Assembly: GCA_001429555.1 (NCBI GenBank)
Contig: LMSR01000016.1
Span: 361,011 to 425,010, forward strand
Length of the DNA: 64,000 nucleotides
Direction of reading: 5' to 3'
From: Nocardioides sp. Soil797
Lineage (GTDB): Bacteria; Actinomycetota; Actinomycetes; Propionibacteriales; Nocardioidaceae
The notes beneath the pieces were generated by a model. The model was given only the letters and a program-made list of their open reading frames with translations, was not told where the DNA came from and did not search any database. The translations under genes and the position numbers were made by a program. This document shows positions 22,240-31,773 of the stretch, piece after piece. Numbering within the stretch: position 1 is the first letter of the stretch; every line of letters starts with the position of its first letter.

Positions 22240-23526
22240 ATGACTCAGCCTCGCTCCACCGACGCCGAAACGGTCTTCACCTACGGCGCGCCCGGCCTGA
22301 AGTTCGGCGCCGGCTCCTCCGCCGAGATCGGTCATGACCTGAGCCAGCTCGGTGCCACCCGGGTGCTGTTGGTCACCGACCCCGGAGTGGCGGCCACTGG
22401 GCACCCGGCCCGGATCGCGGAACAGATCGCCGCGACCGGCATCGAGGTGGTCGTCTTCGAGGACGCCCACGTCGAGCCCACCGACGAGAGCCTGGCCGGG
22501 GCAGTGGAGTTCGGTCGTTCCGAAGGCCCCTTCGACGCGTACGTCGCCGTGGGTGGCGGCTCGGCGATCGACACCGCCAAGGCGGTCAACCTGCTCGGCA
22601 GCAACGAGGGCGAGCTGATGGACTACATCAACGCCCCCGTCGGCCGGGCGTTGGCGCCGGCCCATCCGCTCCAGCCGCTGATCGCCGTGCCTACGACCAC
22701 CGGCACCGGCAGCGAGAGCACCACCATCTGCGTCCTCGACGTGCTGTCGTTGCACGTGAAGACCGGCATCAGCCACCCGAGGCTGCGCCCGACGATGGCG
22801 GTCATCGACCCGACGCTCACGCTCACCCAGCCGGCGATGGTGACCGCCGCAGCGGGCATGGACATCCTCTGCCACGCCCTCGAGAGCTGGACGGCGCGCT
22901 GGTACGCCGACTTCCCGGCCAAGCAGGCCGACGAACGCGTCCCCTACTGCGGGGCCAACCCGATCGCCGACATGTGGTCGGAGAAGGCGCTGTCATTGTT
23001 GGCCGGGGCGTTCCGCAGCGCCGTCCGCGACGGGGGTGACGTGCACGCACGCGAGCAGATGGCGTTGGCGGCCACCTTCGCCGGCATGGGCTTCGGCAAC
23101 GCGGGCGTACACATTCCCCACGCCAACGCCTACCCGATCGCCGGTCGGGTGCGAGACTTCCGACCCGAGGGCTACCCGCAGGAGGAGGCGATGGTGCCCC
23201 ACGGCATGGCAGTCTCCCTGACCGCGCCCGAGGCCTTCCGGTTCACCTTCGAGGCCTCGCCGGAGCGACACCTGGCCGCCGCGCGCCTGCTCGACCCGAA
23301 CACGGACACGTCGGCCGGCCCCGACGCGCTGCCTGACGTGCTCAGCGCCCTGATGCGCGACATCGGCCTGCCCAACGGGTTGGCGGAGGTCGGCTACGGC
23401 AGCGCCGACGTCGACGACCTGGTCGACGGCACCCTCAAGCAGCAGCGACTGCTGGCCACCGCGCCCCGTGAGGCCACGCCCGACGACCTGGCTGCCATCT
23501 TCACCAACTCCATGGAGCACTGGTGA
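22240..23526 (+). CDS. Iron-containing alcohol dehydrogenase, hydroxyacid-oxoacid transhydrogenase-like
   Basis: A 428-residue group III (Fe-dependent) alcohol dehydrogenase. The dinucleotide-binding GGGSAIDTAKAVNLL and PTTTGTGSE motifs are present, as are the metal-ligand regions (DILCHALESW, GNAGVHIPHANAYP). Full-length similarity in motif order to the ADHFE1/HOT branch (VPHGMAVSLTAPEAF, PERHLAAARLL) suggests 4-hydroxybutyrate or related hydroxyacid oxidation coupled to an oxoacid; this is a family inference. TAGATT (22228-22233) lies 6 nt before the ATG. It overlaps the next gene by 4 nt. Confidence 0.88.
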   Translation: MTQPRSTDAETVFTYGAPGLKFGAGSSAEIGHDLSQLGATRVLLVTDPGVAATGHPARIAEQIAATGIEVVVFEDAHVEPTDESLAGAVEFGRSEGPFDAYVAVGGGSAIDTAKAVNLLGSNEGELMDYINAPVGRALAPAHPLQPLIAVPTTTGTGSESTTICVLDVLSLHVKTGISHPRLRPTMAVIDPTLTLTQPAMVTAAAGMDILCHALESWTARWYADFPAKQADERVPYCGANPIADMWSEKALSLLAGAFRSAVRDGGDVHAREQMALAATFAGMGFGNAGVHIPHANAYPIAGRVRDFRPEGYPQEEAMVPHGMAVSLTAPEAFRFTFEASPERHLAAARLLDPNTDTSAGPDALPDVLSALMRDIGLPNGLAEVGYGSADVDDLVDGTLKQQRLLATAPREATPDDLAAIFTNSMEHW

Positions 23527-24011
23527 TCTGGTTCTTCCGGGCCTCCGTCCTGGCCTACTTCGTCACCGTGGTCATCGCAGCCCTGAACTACCCCGACCGG
23601 GTGCCGGTGCACTTCGACGCCAGCGGCACCGCTGACCGCTTCCAGCCGCGGGAGGTGGCGGTGTTGAGCATGGCCGCGATCGGGCTCGGCATCGCCCTCC
23701 TGCTCCACCTCCTGATCCGGGTCTTCGTGCGTGGGTCGCTGACGCACCTCAACATCCCCCACAAGTCGTGGTGGATGCAGCCGCAGAACTCCGACCGGTT
23801 GCGCCGCATGCTGGCCACCGATCTGGCCTGGATCGGCGGCTGCACGATGACCCTGATGACCTGCATGCTGGCGATCACGGTCAAGGTGGCCGACGATCGC
23901 GAGCCCTCCATGGGGGCCTTCGGGTGGGTGGCGCTCTTCGGGTTCCTGATCGCGGTGACCGGCCAGATCGTCTTCATGTACACCTCCCGCTATCGACCTG
24001 ACCGCCACTGA
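23523..24011 (+). CDS. DUF1648-like membrane protein
   Basis: A 162-residue protein with four hydrophobic segments (about residues 3-20, 43-66, 100-122, 132-152). The N-terminal PDRVPVHFDASGTADRF stretch after the first helix is the DUF1648 signature. Function is unknown; some relatives lie near transport or regulatory genes. GTG start in a GTGA overlap with the dehydrogenase gene and 4 nt spacing to the FAD/Fe-S oxidase, so the three may be one transcript. Confidence 0.75.
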   Translation: MIWFFRASVLAYFVTVVIAALNYPDRVPVHFDASGTADRFQPREVAVLSMAAIGLGIALLLHLLIRVFVRGSLTHLNIPHKSWWMQPQNSDRLRRMLATDLAWIGGCTMTLMTCMLAITVKVADDREPSMGAFGWVALFGFLIAVTGQIVFMYTSRYRPDRH

Positions 24012-24015
24012 CGAG

Positions 24016-26886
24016 ATGTCCGACGACCTCCTGGCAGCCCTGCGTCGACGCGGTGTCCGCGACGTCTCGACGAGTGCGCTCGATCGGGCGATGTACTCCT
24101 CCGACGCGTCGCTCTATCGCGTGGTGCCGCAGGTGGTGGCGCGCCCGCGCGACGTCGACGAGTTGCCGGCGATCCTCGAGGCGGCCCGCGAGAGTGGGGT
24201 CCCGGTCACCATGCGTGGTGCTGGCACCTCCATCGCCGGGAACGCAGTGGGGCCCGGGATCGTCGTCGACACCTCCAAGCATCTGACCCGGGTGCTGGAG
24301 ATCGACCCGGAGGCCCGGACCGCGCGGGTCGAACCGGGCGTCGTGCATGCCCAGCTGCAGCGGGAGCTGACGTCCCTCGGCCTGCGCTACGGCCCCGACC
24401 CGTCGACACACACCCGCTGCACGATCGGTGGCATGCTCGGCAACAACGCGTGCGGCTCCCGGGCGCTGGGGTTCGGGCGCACAGCGGACAACGTGGCCGG
24501 CCTCGACGTGGTGTTCGGAACCGGAGAGTTGGCCTCGGTGGGCGCGGTTGGGTCCACGAACACTGCTGGTGCGGCCCTCCAGCGCCTCGTCGACACCTCA
24601 CTGGAGCCGGTTCGCACCCGCTTCGGCCGATTCCCCAGGCAGGTCTCCGGCTACTCGCTCGAACACCTGCTCCCCGAGCGTGGACGTCGGCTCGACCGGT
24701 TCCTGGTCGGCTCGGAGGGCACCTTGGCGTTGCTCCGGTCGGCCACCGTCGAGCTGGTGCGAGAGCCCACTGCCACTCTTCTGGTCGTGCTCGGTTTCCC
24801 GTCGATGCCAGAGGCCGCCGATGTCGTGCCGGCGCTGCTCGACTCCGCGGGACTCGTCGCCTGTGAAGGACTTGATGCCCGCATCGTCGACGTGGTCCGC
24901 TCCGTCGGACGACCGGTGCCCGAGCTGCCGCGAGGCACCGGGTGGCTGTTCGTCGAGATCGGTGCAACCTCGCTCGCCGACGCAGAGTCCGTCGCGGCCG
25001 GCGTGATCGGTCGAGCCGGCGCCCTGGCGCACCGGATCGTCACTGACCCGGGCGAGCAAGCGGCGCTGTGGCGGATCCGTGAGGACGGGGCCGGGTTGGC
25101 AGCGCGCAGCCTCACCCGGCCGGCGTACTCCGGTTGGGAGGACGCCGCGGTTCCTCCAGAGCACCTCGGTGCCTGGCTGCGTGACTTCGACCACTTGCTG
25201 CGCGAGCACGGCCTCGACGGGGTCCCCTACGGGCACTTCGGTGACGGCTGCGTGCACGTGCGCATCGACTTCTCGTTCGACGACGGCGGCGCCCGGTTCC
25301 GCTCGTTCCTGACCGACTCGGCACTGGCGCTGCGTGCCTACGGTGGCTCGCTCTCGGGTGAGCACGGTGACGGGCGGGCGCGCTCGGAGCTGCTGCCGAT
25401 GATGTACGACGCCTCCGCGCTGGCGCTGTTCGCCGAGGTGAAGCACATCTGCGACCCGGAGAACCTGCTCAACCCGGGAGTGCTCGTCGACCCGGCGCCG
25501 CTGGACGCCGATCTGCGCCCGGCCCGGCCGGTCGCCGCCGTGCGTCCGCTGCTCGCCCTGGCCCACGACGGCGGCTCGCTCGGGTCCGCGGTGCATCGGT
25601 GCACCGGTGTCGGCAAGTGCCTGGCCGACAGCACCGCGTCGGGTGGCGTGATGTGCCCGTCGTACACCGCGACGCGCAACGAGAAGGACTCCACCCGCGG
25701 AAGGGCACGGGTGCTGCAGGAGGCCCTCGACGGCTCGCTGATCGACGGGCTGGGCGACCCGGCGGTCTCCGAGGCGCTGGACCTCTGCCTGTCCTGCAAG
25801 GGATGTGCTCGCGACTGTCCCACCGGTGTCGACATGGCGACCTACAAGTCCGAGGTGCTCCACCAGAAGTACGCCGGAAGGAGGCGACCGCGCAGCCACT
25901 ACGCGCTCGGCCAGCTGCCACGGTGGGCGCGGCTCATTTCTCGGGTTGTCCCGGTGGCCAACGCCGCGTTGAAGGTCGGCCCTCTTGCCCGGCTGGCCAA
26001 GGCCGCGGCGGGAATCGACCAGCGCCGAGGGCTGCCGGCCTTCGCGCCCCGCACGCTGCGGGCCTCGGCGAGGAGCACGCTGCGGGCCTCGGCGCGGAGC
26101 ACGCTGCGGGCCTCCGCAACGTCATACGCCGCGGTGGCTGGCGCGACCGCAACGCATGACGTCCCAGACGTGTGGCTGTGGGCGGACTCGTTCACCGACC
26201 ACCTCGCGCCAGAATCAGGGCTGGCCGCGATCGAGCTGCTCGAGGCAGCCGGCCTGCGGGTCAGGGTGATGGACGAAGCCGCATGCTGCGGGCTGACCTG
26301 GATCACCACCGGACAGCTCGACGCCGCGCGCACCATCGTCGGCCGAGCGATCACGACGCTGCACCGCTACGTGGCCTCCGGGGTGCCGGTCATCGGGTTG
26401 GAACCCTCCTGTCTGGCCTCGCTGCGCAGTGACGCCGTGGAGCTGGCCCCGGACGAGGCAGCGGCTGTCGTTGCCGCCGAGGTGGCAGGGGGAGTGATGT
26501 CGCTTGCCGAGTTCCTCACCTCGATCGACTGGACCCCGCCTGACCTGAGCGGTGTCGAGATCGTCGCCCAACCGCACTGTCACCACGCATCGGTGCTGGG
26601 CTGGGAGGCCGACGAGGCGTTGCTGCGCCGTGCCGGTGCCGTGGTGACCCGGATCGGTGGCTGCTGCGGCCTGGCCGGCAATTTCGGGGTCGAGCAGGGC
26701 CACTACGAGACGTCGGTGGCAATCGCCGAGCACGCGCTCCTGCCCGCCGTACGCTCTGCGGGGCCGGGGGCGGTCGTGCTGGCCGACGGGATGTCGTGTC
26801 GGATCCAGCTCGACGACCTCGCCGACGTACCAGCCGTGCACCTGGCCGAGCTGTTGGCCGCCCACCCGCCGGCCACCCGCCTCTGA
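24016..26886 (+). CDS. FAD-linked oxidase / Fe-S fusion protein (D-lactate dehydrogenase type)
   Basis: A 956-residue fusion. The N-terminal half is a PCMH-type FAD-binding oxidase (GAGTSIAGNAVGPGIVVDTS) with a GlcD/DLD C-domain. A ferredoxin-like region follows with cysteine motifs (CTGVGKC, CLSCKGCARDCP), then two CCG domains (ACCGLTW, GCCGLAGNFG) as in GlpC/LldE. The family oxidises D-lactate, glycolate or related 2-hydroxyacids and passes electrons to the respiratory chain at the membrane. The linker between the Fe-S and CCG parts (about residues 680-718) contains a 24-nt tandem repeat and a copy of a palindromic element found elsewhere in the window. Start is ATG at 24016, 4 nt after the upstream stop. 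Confidence 0.92.
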   Translation: MSDDLLAALRRRGVRDVSTSALDRAMYSSDASLYRVVPQVVARPRDVDELPAILEAARESGVPVTMRGAGTSIAGNAVGPGIVVDTSKHLTRVLEIDPEARTARVEPGVVHAQLQRELTSLGLRYGPDPSTHTRCTIGGMLGNNACGSRALGFGRTADNVAGLDVVFGTGELASVGAVGSTNTAGAALQRLVDTSLEPVRTRFGRFPRQVSGYSLEHLLPERGRRLDRFLVGSEGTLALLRSATVELVREPTATLLVVLGFPSMPEAADVVPALLDSAGLVACEGLDARIVDVVRSVGRPVPELPRGTGWLFVEIGATSLADAESVAAGVIGRAGALAHRIVTDPGEQAALWRIREDGAGLAARSLTRPAYSGWEDAAVPPEHLGAWLRDFDHLLREHGLDGVPYGHFGDGCVHVRIDFSFDDGGARFRSFLTDSALALRAYGGSLSGEHGDGRARSELLPMMYDASALALFAEVKHICDPENLLNPGVLVDPAPLDADLRPARPVAAVRPLLALAHDGGSLGSAVHRCTGVGKCLADSTASGGVMCPSYTATRNEKDSTRGRARVLQEALDGSLIDGLGDPAVSEALDLCLSCKGCARDCPTGVDMATYKSEVLHQKYAGRRRPRSHYALGQLPRWARLISRVVPVANAALKVGPLARLAKAAAGIDQRRGLPAFAPRTLRASARSTLRASARSTLRASATSYAAVAGATATHDVPDVWLWADSFTDHLAPESGLAAIELLEAAGLRVRVMDEAACCGLTWITTGQLDAARTIVGRAITTLHRYVASGVPVIGLEPSCLASLRSDAVELAPDEAAAVVAAEVAGGVMSLAEFLTSIDWTPPDLSGVEIVAQPHCHHASVLGWEADEALLRRAGAVVTRIGGCCGLAGNFGVEQGHYETSVAIAEHALLPAVRSAGPGAVVLADGMSCRIQLDDLADVPAVHLAELLAAHPPATRL
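26053..26118 (+). repeat. 24-nt tandem repeat inside the oxidase gene
   Basis: Two complete copies and 18 nt of a third of a unit beginning ACGCTGCGGGCCTCGGCG, encoding repeated TLRASARS. It lies in the interdomain linker and runs directly into the palindromic element copy at 26114-26165. Confidence 0.9.
26114..26165 (+). repeat. Palindromic element, copy inside a coding sequence (D2)
   Basis: A 52-nt segment sharing CCGCAACGTCATACGCCG at its left end and ATGACGTCCC at its right end with the intergenic element at 61442-61493, with the same length. The ends are inverted-repeat related (ACGTCAT / ATGACGT). Here it is translated in frame within the FAD/Fe-S oxidase linker. Confidence 0.65.
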
Positions 26887-26896
26887 ACTTCCACGA

Positions 26897-26963
26897 GTAA
26901 CGCGGGGTTATGGTCGCGAAAGTGCCGATTTCGGGGTCTTGAGCGACCATAACCCCGCGTTAC
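26897..26963. repeat. Long palindromic element A downstream of the oxidase gene
   Basis: Two perfectly complementary 21-nt arms, 26897-26917 (starting GTAACGCGGGGTTATGG) and 26943-26963, flank a 25-nt centre. The centre contains a smaller CGAAA/TTTCG inverted pair. It begins 11 nt after the oxidase stop. Without a T-run it is not a classical terminator, although it could act as one. Confidence 0.9.
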
Positions 26964-27006
26964 ACGCGATGAGGTCGGCTGATGGTGTCGCGGATAGGAT
27001 CGGCGC

Positions 27007-27093
27007 ATGAATCCCCGCTACCGCCGTCTCATCATTCCGTTGGCGCTGGTCGGGTTGCTGCTGGTCGTCGTCATCGCCGCGCTGGTGAAGTGA
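27007..27093 (+). CDS. 28-residue single-pass membrane peptide
   Basis: A short ORF, MNPRYRRLIIPLALVGLLLV followed by VVIAALVK: a basic N-terminus then one strongly hydrophobic helix covering nearly the whole peptide. TAGGAT (26995-27000) is 6 nt before the ATG, predicting leaderless transcription, and its stop overlaps the next start (TGATG), so it is the first gene of an operon with the methyltransferase. Positive-inside rule places the N-terminus in the cytoplasm. Function unknown; it may be a small membrane-anchoring or regulatory peptide. Confidence 0.6.
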   Translation: MNPRYRRLIIPLALVGLLLVVVIAALVK

Positions 27094-28304
27094 TGGCCGC
27101 CGAACCGCTGTTGCGAGTGCTCTCGCGGATGCGTTCCCTGCTCCTCGACGACCAGGTGCTCGTCCGCGCGGTGGCCTCCGGGCGGCAACGCGGACAGACA
27201 GCGAAGTGGAAGCGGGTCGAACTGCGCTACGTCGACCTCAAGGGCGGCCGCCACCTCCAGGTCACGGCGTACGACGACACCCAGGCGCACACCTCCAACC
27301 ACGCGGGGGACGAGGCGCGGGACACGGTCGATGACCTGCTCGACCAGCCGTTCGCCAACTGGCACGTCGAGACCACCACCGAGCAGCACCAGGTGCGGGT
27401 CACCAAGAAGCTCGAGGCGATGGTGCACACCAGTGCCCGCGACGACGAGGTGGAGGTCGAGCGCGAGCACGACAAGGCCAAGCAGCGCCTGCTCCCCGAG
27501 GACGACCCGGTGCTGGTTGCGCTGGGCATCTCCGATGCGCAGGGCCGGATCAAGCCGACCCGACAGGCGAAGTACCGCCAGGTCGAGGAGTTCCTGCGCC
27601 TGCTCGACGCCTCGATCAGTGACGCGGTCAGCAAGGGCGCGTTGCGTCGGGCGTCGGCTGATGATCCGCTGCGCATCGTCGACCTGGGTTGTGGCAACGC
27701 CTACCTGACCTTCGCCGCACACCGCTTCCTCAGCCATGTCCGCGGCCTGCCGGTGCACCTGATCGGCGTCGACGTGAAGGAGCAGTCCGCCCGCCACAAT
27801 GCCGGGGTGGCCGCTGAGCTGGGCATCTCGGAGAGCACCGACTTCGTGGTCGGCTCGATCGCCGGGGCTCACCTGGACCGGGCGCCCGATGTGGCCCTCG
27901 CCCTGCACGCCTGCGACACCGCCACCGACGAGGCGCTGGCCCGGGCGGCCGAGTGGGAGGCCTCGCTGGTCCTGGCTGCTCCGTGCTGCCACCACGACAT
28001 CTCCGCGCAGCTGCGCAGGAACCCCACGCCCACGCCGTACTCCATGCTCACCCGGCACGGCATCCTGCGCGAGCGTTTCGCCGACACCCTCACCGACGCG
28101 CTGCGCGCCTCGATCCTGCGGCTGCTGGGCTACAAGGTCGACGTGGTCGAGTTCGTCGAGAGCCAGCACACCCCGCGCAACACGCTGCTCCGTGCCGTGC
28201 GCACCGGTGGCCGGGTCAGGGGCGGCAGCGTCCGCAAGGAGTACGACGAACTCGTGGAGATGTGGGGCGTCCACCCGAAGCTCGCCGAGCTCGTGGCGGT
28301 GTGA
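27093..28304 (+). CDS. SAM-dependent methyltransferase (Methyltransf_32-like)
   Basis: A 403-residue protein. The N-terminal 190 residues are charged and of unknown fold; the C-terminal half is a class I methyltransferase with DLGCGNAYLTFAAHRFL (SAM motif I) and LIGVDVKE (motif II). APCCHHDISAQLR and SQHTPRNTLLR resemble the PF13679 family, which includes RNA and small-molecule methyltransferases. Start ATG at 27093 overlaps the stop of the small membrane peptide; upstream in-frame starts lie within that gene. It overlaps the next gene by TGATG. Confidence 0.85.
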   Translation: MAAEPLLRVLSRMRSLLLDDQVLVRAVASGRQRGQTAKWKRVELRYVDLKGGRHLQVTAYDDTQAHTSNHAGDEARDTVDDLLDQPFANWHVETTTEQHQVRVTKKLEAMVHTSARDDEVEVEREHDKAKQRLLPEDDPVLVALGISDAQGRIKPTRQAKYRQVEEFLRLLDASISDAVSKGALRRASADDPLRIVDLGCGNAYLTFAAHRFLSHVRGLPVHLIGVDVKEQSARHNAGVAAELGISESTDFVVGSIAGAHLDRAPDVALALHACDTATDEALARAAEWEASLVLAAPCCHHDISAQLRRNPTPTPYSMLTRHGILRERFADTLTDALRASILRLLGYKVDVVEFVESQHTPRNTLLRAVRTGGRVRGGSVRKEYDELVEMWGVHPKLAELVAV

Positions 28305-29284
28305 TGCGACGGGTGCTCGTCGCCGCGGTCATCGCCGTGCCGTTCGCCTGCGGGATGCTGAGCGCGTCGGCGGCCGAGCGTGACGTGGTGTTCCGCTTCC
28401 AGGACCCCGAGATCCTTGAGTCCAGTGCGTTGGTGGCCACCGGCGGCCTGATGGTCACCACCAATGACTCGGGTGACAGTGCTCGGGTCTTCGCCGTCGA
28501 TCCCGACAACGGCGAGACCCTCGGCACGATCAACTGGGGAGGCTCGGCCGAAGACGTCGAGGCGCTGGCACCCGCCGGCGACGGCGAGGTCTGGGTCGGC
28601 GACATCGGTGACAACCTCGGCAAGCGGCACGACATCTCCGTGACACGCATTCCTGTCGGGCCGAGCGACGCCGACGTCCCGGGCTCGACGTACCCCCTGA
28701 CGTTCAGCGACGGCCCGCGCGACGCCGAGGCATTGCTGGCGCACCCGAGGACCGGGCGTCTGTACGTCGTGTCCAAGGGCGTCCTGGGCGGACAGTTCTA
28801 CGCGGCGCCCCAGAAGCTGAGCCCGACGCAGCCCAACGAGCTGACACCACTCGGTCCGGCTCCCGGGCTGGTCACCGACGGCGCGTTCTTCCCCGACGGC
28901 AATCACCTGATCGTGCGCAACTACGCCCGCGCGGTGGTCTACCGCTTCCCCTCGCTGGAGGTGGTGGGCACCTTCGACCTGCCCCGCCAGCAGCAGGGGG
29001 AGGGGCTGGCCGTGGATCGCGACGGACAGATCTTCCTGAGCTCGGAGGGCGTGCACGCCGAGGTCCTGCGGATCGCCTTGCCGAAGAAGATCCGGGTAGC
29101 GATGAGCGCGGAGGAGAGCGAGTCACCGTCGGCGAAGCCTGGCTCGTCAGCACCGGAGCACTCGGACCCGGCCGACGACGCGGCCGACGACGCGGCCGAT
29201 CCCGAGGTCTTCCCGTGGGTGTTGGGCGGGGTGGCCGCGGTGGTCATGCTGCTGGTGCTGCTGCGCGCACTCCGCCCGCGCTGA
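28304..29284 (+). CDS. Secreted, C-terminally anchored beta-propeller-like protein
   Basis: A 326-residue protein with a signal peptide (about 1-23, ending SASAA), a central domain of repeated beta-rich segments typical of a six-bladed propeller or SdiA/esterase-like phytase fold (DSGDSARVFAVDPDNGE, EDVEALAPAGDGEVWVGD), an acidic Ser/Pro/Asp-rich linker with an ADDA repeat (about 265-300), and a C-terminal transmembrane helix with Arg-rich end. It should therefore be displayed outside the cell. Enzymatic function is not assigned. Its ATG overlaps the methyltransferase stop. Confidence 0.75.
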   Translation: MRRVLVAAVIAVPFACGMLSASAAERDVVFRFQDPEILESSALVATGGLMVTTNDSGDSARVFAVDPDNGETLGTINWGGSAEDVEALAPAGDGEVWVGDIGDNLGKRHDISVTRIPVGPSDADVPGSTYPLTFSDGPRDAEALLAHPRTGRLYVVSKGVLGGQFYAAPQKLSPTQPNELTPLGPAPGLVTDGAFFPDGNHLIVRNYARAVVYRFPSLEVVGTFDLPRQQQGEGLAVDRDGQIFLSSEGVHAEVLRIALPKKIRVAMSAEESESPSAKPGSSAPEHSDPADDAADDAADPEVFPWVLGGVAAVVMLLVLLRALRPR

Positions 29285-29315
29285 CAGGTCTTCGTCGAGG
29301 GTGCACACTCGACCC

Positions 29316-29808
29316 ATGGACATCACCGTGGTCGAAGGAGACATTACCACCCAGCAGGTGGACGCCATCGTCAACGCCGCCAACCGGCACCTGCGTGGTG
29401 GCGGCGGTGTGGACGGCGCGATCCACCGGGCCGGTGGACCGGTGATCCTGGAGGACTGCGTGCGCCGGTTCCCGGAGGGCCTGGACACCGGTGACGCCGG
29501 CTGGACGGTCGCCGGAGAGCTGCCTGCACGGTGGGTGATCCATGTCGTCGGTCCGAACTTCACCGCGGGCCAACGCGACCGCGACCTGCTCACCTCGTGC
29601 TATCGCCGGGCCCTCGAGGTGGCCGACGAACTGGGGGCGCGCAGCCTCGCCTTCCCCCTGGTCAGTGCCGGAGTCTACGGCTGGCCGCGCGAGGACGCGA
29701 TCAGTGCCGCCGTGGACACACTCCGGGCCACGCCGACCGACGTCGAGATGGCCCGGCTCGTGGCGTTCGACCGGACGACGTACGGCCAACTCACCACCGC
29801 CCTCTCCC

Positions 29809-29813
<5 letters not shown>
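29316..29813 (+). CDS. Macro-domain protein, O-acetyl-ADP-ribose deacetylase type
   Basis: A 165-residue single macro domain. The ADP-ribose pocket motifs are clear: VDAIVNAANRHLRGGGGVDGAIHRAGG and the SAGVYGWP loop. This matches the YmdB/MacroD class, which hydrolyses O-acetyl-ADP-ribose or removes mono-ADP-ribose. A sirtuin gene, a potential source of O-acetyl-ADP-ribose, is at 46979-47815 but not adjacent. CACACT (29304-29309) is 6 nt before the ATG. Its stop codon TAG is supplied by the palindromic element that follows. Confidence 0.92.
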
Positions 29814-31065
<1,252 letters not shown>

Positions 31066-31080
31066 TCAGGGGTGAGTTTC

Positions 31081-31110
31081 CTGACCACGCTGTCAGCGAA
31101 GCCCTATTGT
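31081..31110 (+). promoter_or_regulatory. Candidate promoter of GNAT gene
   Basis: CTGACC (31081-31086) and TATTGT (31105-31110) are 18 nt apart and precede a 30-nt leader with GGAG at 31137-31140 before the ATG at 31148. Confidence 0.4.
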
Positions 31111-31147
31111 GTCACCCGGCCCAACCGTCGACGAATGGAGTCCAGCG

Positions 31148-31672
31148 ATGACCGCGAAACCCGGGTTCGCCGGGCCCGAGCTGGTCATCGAGCGGGTCGG
31201 CTTCGGCCACCGCGACGCGGTCCGGCTGATCGAGCAGGTGCAGCTCGAGTACGTCGAGAGGTACGGCGGTCGGGACGACACCCCGCTCGACCCCGCCATG
31301 TTCGAGCCGCCCACCGGCAGCTTCTTCGTGGCCCACCTGGACGGTGAACCGGTCGCTTCGGGCGCCTGGCGTCGCCGAGACGACGTACTCGCCCTCGGCA
31401 GCCGCATCACTGCCGAGATCAAGAGGATGTACGTCGCCCCGGCCGGTCGCGGTCGCGGGATCGCCCGGCGGATGCTGGCGCATCTGGAGCAGACCGCAGC
31501 TGCCGGTGGTGCCGAGGTCGCGATCCTCGAGACGGGCATGATGCAGCCCGAGGCCATCGCACTCTACGAGACCTCGGGCTACCTGCCGGTGGACGGATTC
31601 GGCCATTACCGTGACTCACCCCTGAGCCGGTGTTTCGCCAAGCGCCTCGATCGGTCGCGCCCCCGATCGTAG
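31148..31672 (+). CDS. GNAT family N-acetyltransferase
   Basis: A 174-residue GCN5-related acetyltransferase. The acetyl-CoA-binding motif A is KRMYVAPAGRGRGIARRMLAHLE (R/QxxGxG/A pattern GRGRGI) and the C-terminal ALYETSGY segment is typical. Substrate not predictable. The ATG at 31148 with GGAG 8 nt upstream is preferred to a GTG at 31109 that overlaps the -10 box. The stop lies within an inverted repeat (CGATCGGTCG at 31648-31657, CGACCGATCG at 31694-31703) that may terminate transcription. Confidence 0.85.
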   Translation: MTAKPGFAGPELVIERVGFGHRDAVRLIEQVQLEYVERYGGRDDTPLDPAMFEPPTGSFFVAHLDGEPVASGAWRRRDDVLALGSRITAEIKRMYVAPAGRGRGIARRMLAHLEQTAAAGGAEVAILETGMMQPEAIALYETSGYLPVDGFGHYRDSPLSRCFAKRLDRSRPRS

Positions 31673-31727
31673 GCCAGGCACTTCGTGTCAGGACGACCGA
31701 TCGGGCGCAAGAATCGCAGGCTCGGCG

Positions 31728-31770
31728 ATCAACAATTGCCAGTTCGCGCATCAACGGTTGCCAGTTCGCG
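31728..31770 (+). repeat. 21-nt direct repeat (element E)
   Basis: Two copies of a 21-nt unit, 31728-31748 and 31750-31770, both ending TTGCCAGTTCGCG and differing at two positions, spaced by 1 nt. They sit between the GNAT stop and the stop of the minus-strand ABC permease (31774). No inverted partner was seen. Confidence 0.85.
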
Positions 31771-31773
31771 GGG

